NCBI GenBank assembly: GCA_001899635.1 | Contig: MKVQ01000024.1 | Span: 115,791 to 179,790 of the forward strand | Reading direction: 5' to 3' | DNA: 64,000 bases | Source of the DNA: Myxococcales bacterium 68-20 | GTDB lineage: Bacteria; Myxococcota_A; Polyangia; Polyangiales; Polyangiaceae | Shown: piece by piece, positions 51,183-60,733 of the stretch | Layout of the letters: each line of letters opens with the position of its first letter | Position numbering within the stretch: position 1 is the stretch's first letter | Notes under the pieces: generated by a model | Database searches by the model: none | The model's input: only the letters and a program-made list of their open reading frames with translations | What the model was told of the DNA's origin: nothing | Translations under genes and position numbers: made by a program

Positions 51183-51908
51183 ATGGACTCGAAGCAGATC
51201 GAAGCGGGGGAGATGGTCGAAGTGGCGGGTTCGATCGTCCTGGGTGGACCCCAGCAGACGAGCGACGAGGCTTCTCTTCGGACCGAGGGCGCGCTCGCGC
51301 TCAAGGTCGAGGTCCAGGCTGACGAGGAGCAGGGCGTCACGCGCGAGCAGCGTCGCTCGCGTCGCAAGCGCGACGTCCGTGCGCGCACGATCAGCGTGAA
51401 GCGCATGACGAAGCGCGAGCTCGAGCTCGGCCGTCTCCTCTACCCCGACGTCGAGGACGTCGTGAAGCCGAAGACGCGCGCCGAGTGCCTCGAGGGCGAG
51501 CGCCCGTGCCCCTTCGTCTCCTGCAAGCACCACCTCTACCTCGACGTCTCGGCGCGCACCGGCGCCATCAAGCTCAACTTCCCCGACCTCGAGGTCTGGG
51601 AGATGACCGAGACCTGCGCGCTCGACGTCGCCGACCGCGGCGGCACGACGCTCGAAGAGGTCGGCGCCATCATGAACCTGACCCGCGAGCGCATCCGCCA
51701 GGTCGAGGTGAAGGGGCTCGCGAAGCTCCAGGCGCTGAAGGACATGGACGCGCTCCGCGACTACGTCGACGAGGGCCCGGTCGGAAAGCGCCGCCTCCCC
51801 GTCCTCACCAAGAGCGAGGACAAGGACGAGGAAGAGGAGGCCGAGAACGATGACGGCGACGAGGACTTCGACGCCGACGAGTTCGCGAGCGACGCGCTCG
51901 GCGAGTGA
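51183..51908 (+). CDS. short sigma-70 region-4-like DNA-binding protein
   Basis: 241 aa. The ATG at 51183 has GGAGGAG 5 bp upstream; a frame open from 51072 lacks such a site. After a polar N-terminus and a basic stretch ([15 protein letters not shown]), the segment [16 protein letters not shown] and then [31 protein letters not shown] give a helix-turn-helix close to sigma-70 region 4. Regions 2 and 3 are missing, so it cannot be a complete sigma factor. The C-terminus is strongly acidic ([22 protein letters not shown]). A DNA-binding or sigma-interfering role is inferred. An intrinsic terminator follows. Confidence 0.82.
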   Translation: MDSKQIEAGEMVEVAGSIVLGGPQQTSDEASLRTEGALALKVEVQADEEQGVTREQRRSRRKRDVRARTISVKRMTKRELELGRLLYPDVEDVVKPKTRAECLEGERPCPFVSCKHHLYLDVSARTGAIKLNFPDLEVWEMTETCALDVADRGGTTLEEVGAIMNLTRERIRQVEVKGLAKLQALKDMDALRDYVDEGPVGKRRLPVLTKSEDKDEEEEAENDDGDEDFDADEFASDALGE

Positions 51909-51968
51909 ACGATTCCCGTCCGGCGTAGGCCGGAACCGCTTCGAATACAGCTTCGTGTCCCCTGCAAA

Positions 51969-52000
51969 ACGGCCCGGATGACCTCCGGGCCGTACCCTTT
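51969..52000. terminator. intrinsic terminator
   Basis: ACGGCCCGGA (51969-51978), loop TGACC, TCCGGGCCGT (51984-51993), then ACCCTTTT. Perfect 10-bp stem. The AAAA before the stem gives a T-run on the other strand, so it can serve both converging genes. Confidence 0.88.
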
Positions 52001-52055
52001 TGTGCGCCGAGCTCGGCGCCCGCCCCGCTGGTCAGGCGATCAGGCGATCACGCGA

Positions 52056-53255
52056 TTAGAGGGCGCCGCTGCGCCTGAGGTCGGACGGCGTGTTCGGATG
52101 CTTGAGGAGCATCTTCCGGAGGCCCAGGTTCCGGCGAACGACCGGCATCTTGAGGAGGTGGGCGAGGAGCGCGGGCGGCGTCGCCGACCAGCGCGCGAGG
52201 TTTTGGATGAAGAGGATCGTGTAGCTGTTCTTGCTGCAGAGGATCTGCGTTGCGTGCGCGTCGAGGCTGCAGTTGACGAGCAAGACGAGGCAGCGCCCCT
52301 CGGTCTTGAAGAGCAGCGCGGCACGCTCATCCGAGGAGGAAAGCATGAACTTCTTCCGCAGGACCTCCCGCGTCATCATGCGAGAGCGCTCGGGAATCTC
52401 GCGATCGATGGCGATCTTGTAGACCTCCATCATCAGCTTCGGGTTCACCATCCGGCCGAGGATCGTGTTGGGAAGCTGTGGATTACGAAGGAGCCGGCGC
52501 TGGACGATCGCGTCGGCAAGGAAGTCGGAGCGCTTGGCGATGTGCTCGAGCCCGATATGGGTCCGGTGGTGCGTTGCGATCAGGCGCGGGCACTCGAGCG
52601 TGAGATGAGTGTTCGCGAACACCGCGTGGATGACCTGCGGGTCGGGGTCGAGACAGAGCGCGAGGAGACGGGCGCCGGAGACCTCTCCCGCCGCCTTGAC
52701 GCGCTCGTCGCGCGACATCGGGTGGTACACCGTCTCGTAGAGCTTGCGGTACTCGCGCTCGGTGCGCGCCGTTTCCTCGGCGTCTTCCTCGGGCTCGTCG
52801 TTCGCGGTCTCGGTGTTGGCCGCCGGCACGTCGACATCGGCAGAGCTTGTCTCCTCGGACGCGTCGGCCAGGAGCTCGCCGGAGCTCGCGGGCTCGTCGT
52901 TACGGTCGAGCTCTTCGGCGGGGGACTCCGGGTCGCCGCGGAGGAAGGCTCTCAGCTCGTCGTCGATCGCCTCGTTGTCGATCGCCTCGTCGCCGATCCC
53001 CGGTCCCTCGCTTGCCGTCGGCGCGGTCGCGACCTCCACAGCTGCGCGCTCGGCCTCGGGTCCGCCGCTGACCTCGACCGCGCCCTCGTCGGAAAGGCGC
53101 GCGATGATGTCGACGACGCGGCCCTCGTCGAGGCCGGTGAGCGCGACGAGGTCCTTCACCGTGCTCGTGCCGTCGACGCGCGAGAGGACGAAGCCCTCCT
53201 CCGGCGAGAGCTTGAGGTTGCGCAGGTCGACCTTCTTCTGACGGATGCTCTTCAT
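52056..53255 (-). CDS. winged-helix plus HEAT-like repeat protein, unknown function
   Basis: 399 aa. N-terminal domain of about 65 residues (EGFVLSRVDGTSTVKDLVAL, then EGRVVDIIARLSDEGAVEV) resembles a winged-helix/PATAN-associated module. An acidic linker (70-160) leads to repeated helical units with Asn-Pro turns (LDPDPQVIHAVFANTHLT, LLRNPQLPNTILGRMVNP) of HEAT-like type. Long antisense frame over purH is not part of it. The start ATG at 53255 is the first one followed by family-like sequence. It and the 399-aa protein at 38650 share the turn pattern. No partner is evident; purH is divergent. Confidence 0.75.
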   Translation of the reverse strand: MKSIRQKKVDLRNLKLSPEEGFVLSRVDGTSTVKDLVALTGLDEGRVVDIIARLSDEGAVEVSGGPEAERAAVEVATAPTASEGPGIGDEAIDNEAIDDELRAFLRGDPESPAEELDRNDEPASSGELLADASEETSSADVDVPAANTETANDEPEEDAEETARTEREYRKLYETVYHPMSRDERVKAAGEVSGARLLALCLDPDPQVIHAVFANTHLTLECPRLIATHHRTHIGLEHIAKRSDFLADAIVQRRLLRNPQLPNTILGRMVNPKLMMEVYKIAIDREIPERSRMMTREVLRKKFMLSSSDERAALLFKTEGRCLVLLVNCSLDAHATQILCSKNSYTILFIQNLARWSATPPALLAHLLKMPVVRRNLGLRKMLLKHPNTPSDLRRSGAL

Positions 53256-53411
53256 CCAGGCCTGCGCCCCCCAACGGATCGACTCTATCGCGGTTGTGTG
53301 CCGATGGGTCCAAGAACGCGGCGAAGGCGGGTCGCAGAGGACTCGCGTGCCACGCTCGCTCCTCGGTTTCGTTGATTGACCGCGCCGCTGGGGGTGGCTA
53401 TCTCGCGCACC

Positions 53412-55001
53412 ATGCCCATTCGGACTGCGCTCCTCTCCGTCTCCGACAAGACTGGTCTGTTCGGCTTTGCCTCGGCGCTCGCGAAGCGCGGCGTGACGCT
53501 GCTCTCGAGCGGTGGAACGGCGAAGGCGTTGACGGGTGAGGGGATCCCCGTCCAGACGGTCGAGGACTATACGAGCTCGCCCGAGGTCATGGGGGGCCGC
53601 GTCAAGACGCTGCATCCGCGGATCCACGGTGGCATCCTCGCCCGCGAGGGGACCGACGATCAGGACCTCGCGAGGCTCGGCGCGAAGCCGATCGACCTCG
53701 TCGTCGTCAACCTCTACCCGTTCGAGAAAGTCGCGGCGAACCCGAACGCGACGTTCGAGGAGCTCATCGAGAACATCGACATCGGTGGTCCGTCGATGGT
53801 GCGCTCGGCGGCGAAGAACCACGCGCGCGTCACGATCGTGTGCGACCCCGCCGACTACGACCGCGTGCTCGCCGAGATCGAGCGCGATGGCGACGTCTCG
53901 AAGGCGACGCGCCTCGAGCTCGCGGCGAAGGCGTTCGCGCACACCGCCGCGTACGACGCGGCGATCAGCGGGCTCCTCTCCGGACCGCGCGCCGCTGCCG
54001 ACGACGCGGCCGCCTCGGCGAGCCCGTACCCGAAGTACCTCACGCTGCCGTTCGAGCGTGCATATGGACTTCGATATGGAGAGAACCCGCACCAGTCGGG
54101 CGCGTTCTACGTCGAGCGCCACGCGCCGGCCGGCAGCCTCGCGAGGGCATCGAGCATCGGGGCGGGCGGCAAGGAGCTCTCCTTCAACAACCTCGTCGAC
54201 GTCGACGCCGCCCTCGAGGCAGTGCGTGAGTTCACCGATCGGCCCGCCGCGGTCGTCGTGAAGCACACGAACCCGTGCGGCGTCGCATCGGCGTCGAAGC
54301 TCGAGGACGCCTATCGCCTCGCTCGCGAGGCCGACGCGCTGTCCGCGTTCGGCGGCATCGTCGCGCTGAACCGCGAGGTCGACGCCGCGACCGCCGCGCT
54401 CCTCGCGGAGACGTTCCTCGAGTGCGTCGTCGCCCCGTCGTTCACGGCCGACGCGCTCGAGAAGCTCCACACGAAGAAGAACCTCCGCCTCATCGCGACC
54501 GGGCTCGAGGACCGCGGGCACGCGGCCGTCCAGTACAAGCGTGTCTCCGGCGGTCTCGTGGTGCAGAGCCGCGACGACGGCTCCGCGGGGCAGGTGACGG
54601 GCGGCAAAGTCGTGACGAAGCGCGCCCCGACGGCCGAAGAGATGCACGGGCTCGAGTTCGCCTGGCGCGTCTGCAAGCACGTGAAGTCGAACGCGATCAT
54701 CCTCGCGAAGGGCGAGCCGTCGGCGGAGCGCGCGCGCACCGTCGGCGTCGGCGCCGGCCAGATGTCCCGGGTCGTCTCGGTGCAGATCGCGTGCGAGAAG
54801 GCGGCAGCGGAGGCGGCCGGCTCCGTCCTCGCGTCCGACGCCTTCTTCCCGTTCCCCGACGGCGTCGAGGCGGCCGCCAAGAACGGCATCACCGCCATCG
54901 CGCAGCCGGGCGGCAGCGTGAAGGACCCCGACGTCATCGCGGCCGCCGATCGGCTCGGTCTCGCGATGGTGTTCACCGGCTTCCGTCACTTCCGCCACTG
55001 A
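53412..55001 (+). CDS. purH: bifunctional AICAR formyltransferase/IMP cyclohydrolase
   Basis: 529 aa, the usual length. Last two steps of de novo purine synthesis: AICAR to FAICAR to IMP. N-terminal MGS-like cyclohydrolase domain (ALLSVSDKTG, LLSSGGTAKAL, GRVKTLHPRIHGGIL) and C-terminal AICARFT domain (YGLRYGENPHQ, LSFNNLVDVDAA, VVKHTNPCGVA, SDAFFPFPDG). The ATG at 53412 starts at the conserved MPIRTALLSVSDK; the 12 codons upstream are not conserved. Followed by a strong hairpin. Confidence 0.97.
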   Translation: MPIRTALLSVSDKTGLFGFASALAKRGVTLLSSGGTAKALTGEGIPVQTVEDYTSSPEVMGGRVKTLHPRIHGGILAREGTDDQDLARLGAKPIDLVVVNLYPFEKVAANPNATFEELIENIDIGGPSMVRSAAKNHARVTIVCDPADYDRVLAEIERDGDVSKATRLELAAKAFAHTAAYDAAISGLLSGPRAAADDAAASASPYPKYLTLPFERAYGLRYGENPHQSGAFYVERHAPAGSLARASSIGAGGKELSFNNLVDVDAALEAVREFTDRPAAVVVKHTNPCGVASASKLEDAYRLAREADALSAFGGIVALNREVDAATAALLAETFLECVVAPSFTADALEKLHTKKNLRLIATGLEDRGHAAVQYKRVSGGLVVQSRDDGSAGQVTGGKVVTKRAPTAEEMHGLEFAWRVCKHVKSNAIILAKGEPSAERARTVGVGAGQMSRVVSVQIACEKAAAEAAGSVLASDAFFPFPDGVEAAAKNGITAIAQPGGSVKDPDVIAAADRLGLAMVFTGFRHFRH

Positions 55002-55036
55002 ACTGCGCGATTTCGCGCACGAAAGAGCCGCGCCCG

Positions 55037-55068
55037 CCGCGCCGCCGTCTTGCTCGACGGCGGCGCGG
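55037..55068 (+). terminator. hairpin downstream of purH
   Basis: CCGCGCCGCCGTC (55037-55049), loop TTGCTC, GACGGCGGCGCGG (55056-55068): a perfect 13-bp stem. T-tract is weak (TGATCATTTG). Confidence 0.7.
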
Positions 55069-55153
55069 TGATCATTTGCGTGTCCCGCTCCGCGCACGAT
55101 TTCTTTAGCTACTTATTTGGCCCACGCGCTCCGGGTATGGCACCGGTGGACGC

Positions 55154-56785
55154 ATGGCCGGCATGAGCGAGACCTGCACGGTGTGCGGTCGAGGGTTCGA
55201 GGTCCAGTTCCGTTACCAGATGGAAGAGCGCGACAACGCGTTCTCCTTCTTCTGTTCCCAGGTCTGCCACGGCAGGAGCCTGCGAGGGGAGACCACGAGC
55301 GGCGTCGTCTGCGACTGCTGCAACAAGCGATTCGTCGTCGAGCTCGTCTCGCAAGTCGTCCGGATCAAGGGCGCGGCGCGCTACGCGTGCTCCGAGGGCT
55401 GCCGCACGCAGCTCCTCGCCGAAGCCGGAGGGCTGCGCCTCGGCGCTGCGATGGCACCGGCTCCGATGGCTTCCGCACCGGTGACGGCATTCGCCGCGCC
55501 GACGCCTGCGCCTTCGGCCCCGCCGCCGTTGCCGAACAGCAACGCGGTCTTCGCGTCGGTTGCGCCCGCGTCCTTCGCGCCCGTTGCGCCCGCGGTCTCC
55601 GCGCCGACGGTCCCCGCGCCCGTCGCGGTCCCCGCGTCCGTGTTGCCGCCCGTTGCGCCGCGTCCGGCGGTGCCCACCACTCCGGCTGCGCCGCCCGTTG
55701 CGCCGCGTCCGGCGGTGCCCACCACTCCGGCTGCGCCGCCCGTCGCGTCGCGTCCGGCGGTGCCCACCACTCCGGCTGCGCCGCCCGTCGCGTCGCGTCC
55801 GGCGATGCCCACCGCTCCGGCTGCGCCGTCCGTCGCGTCGCGTCCGGCGATGCCCACCACTCCGGTTGCGCCGCCCGAGACGCTCCCGTCGACGCCGGCC
55901 GCCATCGCCGTGAGTGCGTTCGCGCCCACCCCGCCGCCGATGCCGGTGGCCGAGTCGCAGCCGCGCGTCACGGCGATGCGGACGATCAGTGGTCCCCGCC
56001 GCATGGCGATCTTCAACCACAAGGGCGGCACCGGGAAGACCACGACGAGCGTCAGCGTCGCCGCTGGCCTCGCGCTCAAGGGGTACCGCGTCCTGCTCGT
56101 CGACACCGACTCGCAGGGCAACGTCGGCGTGTCGCTCGGTGTGAAGGCCGAGAAGACGCTCTACCACTGCCTCGTCATGGGCCTGAAGCCGCAGGACGTC
56201 GCCGTGAAGGTGCGCGAGAACCTCGACGTCCTTCCGTCGAACGAGACCCTCGCCGCCGCCGAGCTCTACCTCGCGGGACGGCAGAACCGTGATCGCATCC
56301 TTCGCGATCGCCTCGTCGCCGCGAGCAACCACTACGACGTCATCCTCCTCGACTGCTCGCCGTCGCTCTCGCTCTTGAACCAGAACGCGCTCGTCTTCGC
56401 GGACGGCATCCTCGTTCCGGTCGCGTGCGACTTCCTCTCGCTCGTCGGCGTGAGGCAGGTGATCAAGACGGTGAAGAACGTCAACTCGCTGCTCCACCAC
56501 CCGGTGCAGATCCACGGCGTCCTGCCGACGTTCTACGACGCGCGCGCGCGCATCTGCCGCGACGCGTGGGGCACGCTGAAGGAGCACTTCGGCGAGCGCT
56601 GCTTCCAGCCGATCCGCTCGGCGACCCGCGTCAAGGAAGCGCCGGCTCAGGGCAAGACGATCTTCGAGTACGCACCCGACTCGCACGCGGCGCAGGACTA
56701 CCAGCGTGTCGTCGAGCGGCTCGTGACGGGGCGTTGCTCCAGCGGCGATCTCGACGCGGACGCCGACGAGGCGATGACGGGCTGA
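55154..56785 (+). CDS. ParA-like ATPase with N-terminal zinc fingers and Pro/Ala repeats
   Basis: 543 aa. Residues 1-90 contain paired Cys motifs ([37 protein letters not shown]) that could bind two or three zinc ions. Residues 95-275 are Pro/Ala/Val-rich, with five 15-residue repeats encoded by the 45-bp array. The ParA domain (about 283-530) has the deviant Walker [22 protein letters not shown] and [12 protein letters not shown]. It is followed by a small ribbon-helix-helix gene, as in ParA/ParB-type pairs, but purH lies upstream and no parS cluster was noticed. It may position a large complex rather than DNA. An ATG three codons in is an alternative start. Confidence 0.88.
   Translation: MAGMSETCTVCGRGFEVQFRYQMEERDNAFSFFCSQVCHGRSLRGETTSGVVCDCCNKRFVVELVSQVVRIKGAARYACSEGCRTQLLAEAGGLRLGAAMAPAPMASAPVTAFAAPTPAPSAPPPLPNSNAVFASVAPASFAPVAPAVSAPTVPAPVAVPASVLPPVAPRPAVPTTPAAPPVAPRPAVPTTPAAPPVASRPAVPTTPAAPPVASRPAMPTAPAAPSVASRPAMPTTPVAPPETLPSTPAAIAVSAFAPTPPPMPVAESQPRVTAMRTISGPRRMAIFNHKGGTGKTTTSVSVAAGLALKGYRVLLVDTDSQGNVGVSLGVKAEKTLYHCLVMGLKPQDVAVKVRENLDVLPSNETLAAAELYLAGRQNRDRILRDRLVAASNHYDVILLDCSPSLSLLNQNALVFADGILVPVACDFLSLVGVRQVIKTVKNVNSLLHHPVQIHGVLPTFYDARARICRDAWGTLKEHFGERCFQPIRSATRVKEAPAQGKTIFEYAPDSHAAQDYQRVVERLVTGRCSSGDLDADADEAMTG
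55646..55870 (+). repeat. five 45-bp in-frame tandem repeats
   Basis: Units begin at 55646, 55691, 55736, 55781 and 55826 and encode [15 protein letters not shown] or variants (APR to ASR, VPTT to MPTA). The first two units are identical; later ones diverge stepwise, suggesting growth from one end. Confidence 0.95.
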
Positions 56786-56844
56786 GGGGTTCGCCTCCGC
56801 TTCGAGCGGAGGCAAGAGATTCGATCAAGCGAAGAGGTAAGACG

Positions 56845-57168
<324 letters not shown>

Positions 57169-57223
57169 CTCGCGTGGCTCTCGAGCAGCTCGAGCTCGAC
57201 GAGGTCCCGCGCGGCCTGTGACG

Positions 57224-57248
57224 AGCCGTTCGCTTTCCGCGAACGGCT
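57224..57248 (+). terminator. hairpin after the duplicated tail
   Basis: AGCCGTTCGC (57224-57233), loop TTTCC, GCGAACGGCT (57239-57248): perfect 10-bp stem, weak T-tract. It lies beyond the second tail copy, so that copy is transcribed. Confidence 0.7.
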
Positions 57249-57347
57249 TGGGCGTGACTCGAGCGAGGTGAGACGCGCGTATTTCGGGCCGAGCGCGCTC
57301 CCTCCAAATAGTGTGCGACTCTGCCCAGCGACCGTGCTCTTCGGGGC

Positions 57348-58124
57348 ATGAACCCGATTCGCTCTCGAGCGGCTTCGCCCTCCGTCCTCGTCTCTGGCTT
57401 CCTCGGCTTGCTCGCCCTCAGCGCGGTAGCGTGCACGACGGAGACCCGCTACGTCACGTCGAGCAGCGGCGCGTCAGGGGAGATGGCTTGCGATGATGAA
57501 TGCGAGCCCGAGGCCGCGGTGCCGGCGTCCGACGAAGACGACGAAGCGGACGCGCCCACGACGAGCGGCGGCAAGAAGAAGGACGGTGGAGCGCCGAAGC
57601 CCTCGTCGAAGGATGGCGGCACCGATGCGGGATCACCGCCGTCGTCCCTGGGCGGCGCGACCGTCGCCGAATGCCAGGGCACGGCGACGTTGAGCGTCGA
57701 CTTCGGCGGCAAGCAGCCGAAGCTCAAGACGGGCTTCGCCGTCTACACGCAGGGCCACTACGAGGTGTATCTGTACTCGCGGCCGCTCGTCGACGACTAC
57801 GGCTACGGCGGGACATCGGGCGAGATCAAGGCGCGGCTCGTCATCGGTGGACCGACGGGGACGCCGAACCAGTACCAGGGGATGTTCGGCGTGTTCGAAT
57901 GGAGCACCCAGGCCGGCAAGTGGACGAACCTGGCGACCCCGACGGACGTCACCCTCGTCGACATCGCTGACTACGGAGTCGTCGACCCGACCGGGCTCAT
58001 GTGCAACGGGCGCATCTCGGGAACCGTCCAGGCGCTCTTCAGTCCCAACGTCGCGGCGGTGGCGGCGTTCGACGTGCCCATCCTCACGCCGAGCTTCCCG
58101 CGGTCGAAGGCCGGTCCGCCCTGA
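57348..58124 (+). CDS. lipoprotein of unknown function
   Basis: 258 aa. Signal peptide with lipobox AVAC near residue 29. An acidic, Ser/Gly/Lys low-complexity linker (50-100) leads to a C-terminal beta-rich domain of about 150 residues (ATLSVDFGGKQPKLKTGFAV, GHYEVYLYSRPLVDDYGYGG, GMFGVFEW). Three Cys occur outside the lipobox. No family recognised. The linker style is shared with the next lipoprotein. Confidence 0.75.
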   Translation: MNPIRSRAASPSVLVSGFLGLLALSAVACTTETRYVTSSSGASGEMACDDECEPEAAVPASDEDDEADAPTTSGGKKKDGGAPKPSSKDGGTDAGSPPSSLGGATVAECQGTATLSVDFGGKQPKLKTGFAVYTQGHYEVYLYSRPLVDDYGYGGTSGEIKARLVIGGPTGTPNQYQGMFGVFEWSTQAGKWTNLATPTDVTLVDIADYGVVDPTGLMCNGRISGTVQALFSPNVAAVAAFDVPILTPSFPRSKAGPP

Positions 58125-58300
58125 CGAGGACTGCGGGCGGATCGGGTCGATGCCCCGGGCCTCGACGCCCAGCGCGACCTTTGGCCGTGCCGAGCGCCTG
58201 CAAGAGCTCGGATCCACTTGTCAAGTTTACGTCTCCGCGGCGTCCCGAGCCCCGGGCGACCTTGCGTCATGGCGCACCGCGTAGCAAAACCGGTGCGTTC

Positions 58301-59161
58301 ATGAGCAGCTCGCTCCGCCGTTTCACCACGTTTGCCTGGGCGCCGATGTTCACGATCGCGCTCGTCTGGGGCTGCGCGCAGAGCGGCGTCGGGGACATCT
58401 CGCTCGAGAGCGATCCGTCGCTCCCCGAAGTCGATGCGTCCTGGAAGCCGTCGCCCGAGACTCCGAGCGAGAGGGTCCCGAGCTCGAGCGGCTCGTCGGA
58501 CGACGGTGCGAGCGACGGCGAGGAAGAGGAGACGCCGTCCTCGGACACGCCGCCCACGAGCACGCCGCCTTCGAAGGTGGCGGACCCCGATGCGGGCGCG
58601 CCGGACAGCGGCTCGACTTCGAGCTCGGGCTCGGCGCCGAAGCCGACGCAGGGCGAGGTCCTCATCACCGAGGTGATGTACGACCCCATCGGAAGCGAAC
58701 CGGCGAACGAATGGATCGAGGTCCACAACCGGGCCTCGAGCGCACGCACGCTGACGGGGCTCACGATCGTCGACGGCGGTGATCGCGCGCAGATCATCGG
58801 CACGTCGGTCACGATCGCTCCGGGAGCGTACGTCATCCTCGCGCGCAGCAAGTCCGCCGCCGTCAACGCCAAGGTCCCCGCGGCCGCCATCGTCTACGAA
58901 TACGGAGCGGGCGTGAGCTCCGGCGCCGGCATCCAGCTCGCGAACGGCGCGAGCGGTGGCGTCTCGCTCCGCGACGGCACCGCGATCATCGCGCAGGCAG
59001 CTTATGGTGGCTGGTTCTCTCAGGCGGACGGCAGCTCGATCCAGCTCAAGACGTTGACGTACCCGGCGAGCCTTCAGCGCTCGAACTGGTGCCTGTCGTC
59101 GAACGCGTGGACGGCGGGCTCGGAGAACGGCACCCCCGGCGCCGCCTCCGACTGTCCCTGA
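58301..59161 (+). CDS. lipoprotein with lamin-tail (LTD) domain
   Basis: 286 aa. Signal with lipobox VWGC near residue 25; Ser/Pro/Asp-rich linker (35-120); then an Ig-like lamin-tail domain of about 130 residues with the characteristic opening GEVLITEVMYDPIGSEPANEW and IEVHNRASSARTLTGLTIVD. The end (WCLSSNAWTAGSENGTPGAASDC) carries a Cys pair. Bacterial LTD domains occur on secreted or surface proteins and often accompany nucleases, but no nuclease is attached here. Surface adhesion or scaffold role inferred. Confidence 0.85.
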   Translation: MSSSLRRFTTFAWAPMFTIALVWGCAQSGVGDISLESDPSLPEVDASWKPSPETPSERVPSSSGSSDDGASDGEEEETPSSDTPPTSTPPSKVADPDAGAPDSGSTSSSGSAPKPTQGEVLITEVMYDPIGSEPANEWIEVHNRASSARTLTGLTIVDGGDRAQIIGTSVTIAPGAYVILARSKSAAVNAKVPAAAIVYEYGAGVSSGAGIQLANGASGGVSLRDGTAIIAQAAYGGWFSQADGSSIQLKTLTYPASLQRSNWCLSSNAWTAGSENGTPGAASDCP

Positions 59162-59241
59162 GCATCGACCTCTGCCATAGCGCTGGAGCGCCGGCGTGAA
59201 AGCGGCGCGGGGATCCGCGACTGCGGCAGTATCATGCGCGC

Positions 59242-60174
59242 ATGAGCGAAGTCTTCGAGCACGTGTGTGAGGATCATCCGGCCGACGCGATCGAGCTCGT
59301 CATCCGAGCTCGCCCGCGCGACCTCGGAGGCTTCGCCGTTCGGCGAACGCTCCCCTCGATGCGTCGCCGTCTCGTCGGGCCGTTCATCTTCTTCGATCAC
59401 ATGGGACCGGCCGACCTGGCTCCTGGGCATGGGATGGACGTCCGCCCGCACCCGCACATCGCGCTCGCGACGGTGACCTACCTCTTCGAGGGCTCGATCT
59501 TTCATCGTGACAGCCTCGGGACCGCGATGGCGATCCGTCCGGGGGACGTCAACTGGATGATCGCGGGCAAGGGGATCGTTCATTCCGAGCGCACGCCGGA
59601 CGATCTGCGGGCGACGGGGCATCGGTCGCACGGGATCCAGGCCTGGGTCGCAGTCCGCAAGGACGAGGAGGAGTCGGAGCCTGGTTTCGTCCACCATCCC
59701 GCGAGCTCGCTCCCCGTCATCGAGCGACCGGGCGTCGAGGTGCGGCTCATCAGCGGAGATGCCTACGGACGACACGCCCCGACGCCGACGTCGACGCCCA
59801 CGATCTACGCCGACGCGAAGCTCGCGGCCGGCGCCGAGCTCGAGATCCCCGACGGCTACGAGGAGCGCGCGGTCTACGTCGTCAGCGGCGAGATCGAGTG
59901 CGCCGGCCAGACGTCGGGCGACCCGGCGGCACGCGCGGAGGAGGGAACGATGCTCGTCCTGCGTGCCGGCGCCCGGGTGCGCGTTCGCGCCGTCTCCGCC
60001 GTGCGGATGATGATCCTCGGCGGCGCTCCGGTCGACGGCGAACGATTCATGTGGTGGAACTTCGTCTCGAGCTCGAAGGAGCGCCTCGAGCGCGCGAAGC
60101 TGGATTGGAAGGAAGGCCGCTTCCCGAAGGTGCCCGGCGACGAGAGCGAGTTCATTCCGCTGCCTGAAATCTGA
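59242..60174 (+). CDS. pirin-family cupin protein
   Basis: 310 aa. Two cupin lobes; metal ligands of the N-terminal lobe are present as HPHI (near 72-75) and IVHSERT (near 114-120), with FIFFDHMGPAD and HRDSLGT around them. Bacterial pirins may oxidise quercetin or modulate other proteins; the reaction here is unknown. The C-terminal lobe includes RAVYVVSGEIECAG. Independent gene; next gene 112 bp on. Confidence 0.9.
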   Translation: MSEVFEHVCEDHPADAIELVIRARPRDLGGFAVRRTLPSMRRRLVGPFIFFDHMGPADLAPGHGMDVRPHPHIALATVTYLFEGSIFHRDSLGTAMAIRPGDVNWMIAGKGIVHSERTPDDLRATGHRSHGIQAWVAVRKDEEESEPGFVHHPASSLPVIERPGVEVRLISGDAYGRHAPTPTSTPTIYADAKLAAGAELEIPDGYEERAVYVVSGEIECAGQTSGDPAARAEEGTMLVLRAGARVRVRAVSAVRMMILGGAPVDGERFMWWNFVSSSKERLERAKLDWKEGRFPKVPGDESEFIPLPEI

Positions 60175-60286
60175 GTACCCTGCTCATGACGAGACCCAGA
60201 AGCGCCGAGCTGCGCTAGGCTCATGGTGTGGTGGGGGGCGAGCTCTTTCCGGGGTGTGTCGACGAGGCCGTGGCCACGGAGTCGCG

Positions 60287-60664
60287 ATGACGCGCCCGAG
60301 CGCCGAACGCCACGGAGGACGGCTCGTCCTCGTCGCCGACGACGAGCCGTCGCTACGCCGATCGCTGTCATTGATGCTCGCGAGCGCCGGGTTCTCTACC
60401 GTCGAGGCGCATGACGGCGTTCAGGCCGTCGAGCTCGTCAAGGCACGCGCCGACATCCAGGTAGCGCTGATCGACGCATCGATGCCGGGCATGGGCGGTG
60501 TCGAGGCCGCGCGCAAGATCCTCGATCTCCGCAGGGACCTGCCGATCGTGATGATGAGCGGCTACACCCATGAGCCGCTCGTCGGCGTCGAGACGATCAC
60601 GAAGCCGTTCGAGCCGGACAGCCTCCTCGAGATCTTGCGAAGCCTGACCTCGTCCGTCGAATAG
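60287..60664 (+). CDS. stand-alone receiver (response regulator) protein
   Basis: 125 aa, a single REC domain: VLVADDEPS (acidic pocket), phospho-acceptor Asp in ALIDASMPGMGG, MMSGYT, and Lys in ITKPFEPD. No output domain, so it probably relays phosphate to or binds another protein. GGAG lies 7 bp before the ATG at 60287. No histidine kinase is adjacent. The last 57 bp, including the stop, are part of a tandem duplication. Confidence 0.9.
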   Translation: MTRPSAERHGGRLVLVADDEPSLRRSLSLMLASAGFSTVEAHDGVQAVELVKARADIQVALIDASMPGMGGVEAARKILDLRRDLPIVMMSGYTHEPLVGVETITKPFEPDSLLEILRSLTSSVE

Positions 60665-60733
60665 GGACTCTTCGAGCCGGACAGCCTGCTCGAGATCACG
60701 TGAAGCTCGATGTTGCCCGTCGAACGGGGACGT
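60608..60733 (+). repeat. 63-bp tandem duplication at the end of the receiver gene
   Basis: Bases 60608-60670 and 60671-60733 match at about 49 of 63 positions. The period is a multiple of 3, so the second copy, FEPDSLLEIT and a stop, is in frame behind the TAG. It abuts the stop codon of the convergent rluA-like gene. Confidence 0.92.

Noticed and set aside
51183..51908. Complete sigma factor
   Set aside because: Only a region-4-like helix-turn-helix is present; regions 2 and 3 are missing.
53256..55097. Minus-strand 1013-aa frame across purH
   Set aside because: purH on the plus strand is certain; only the part below 53255 is a real gene.
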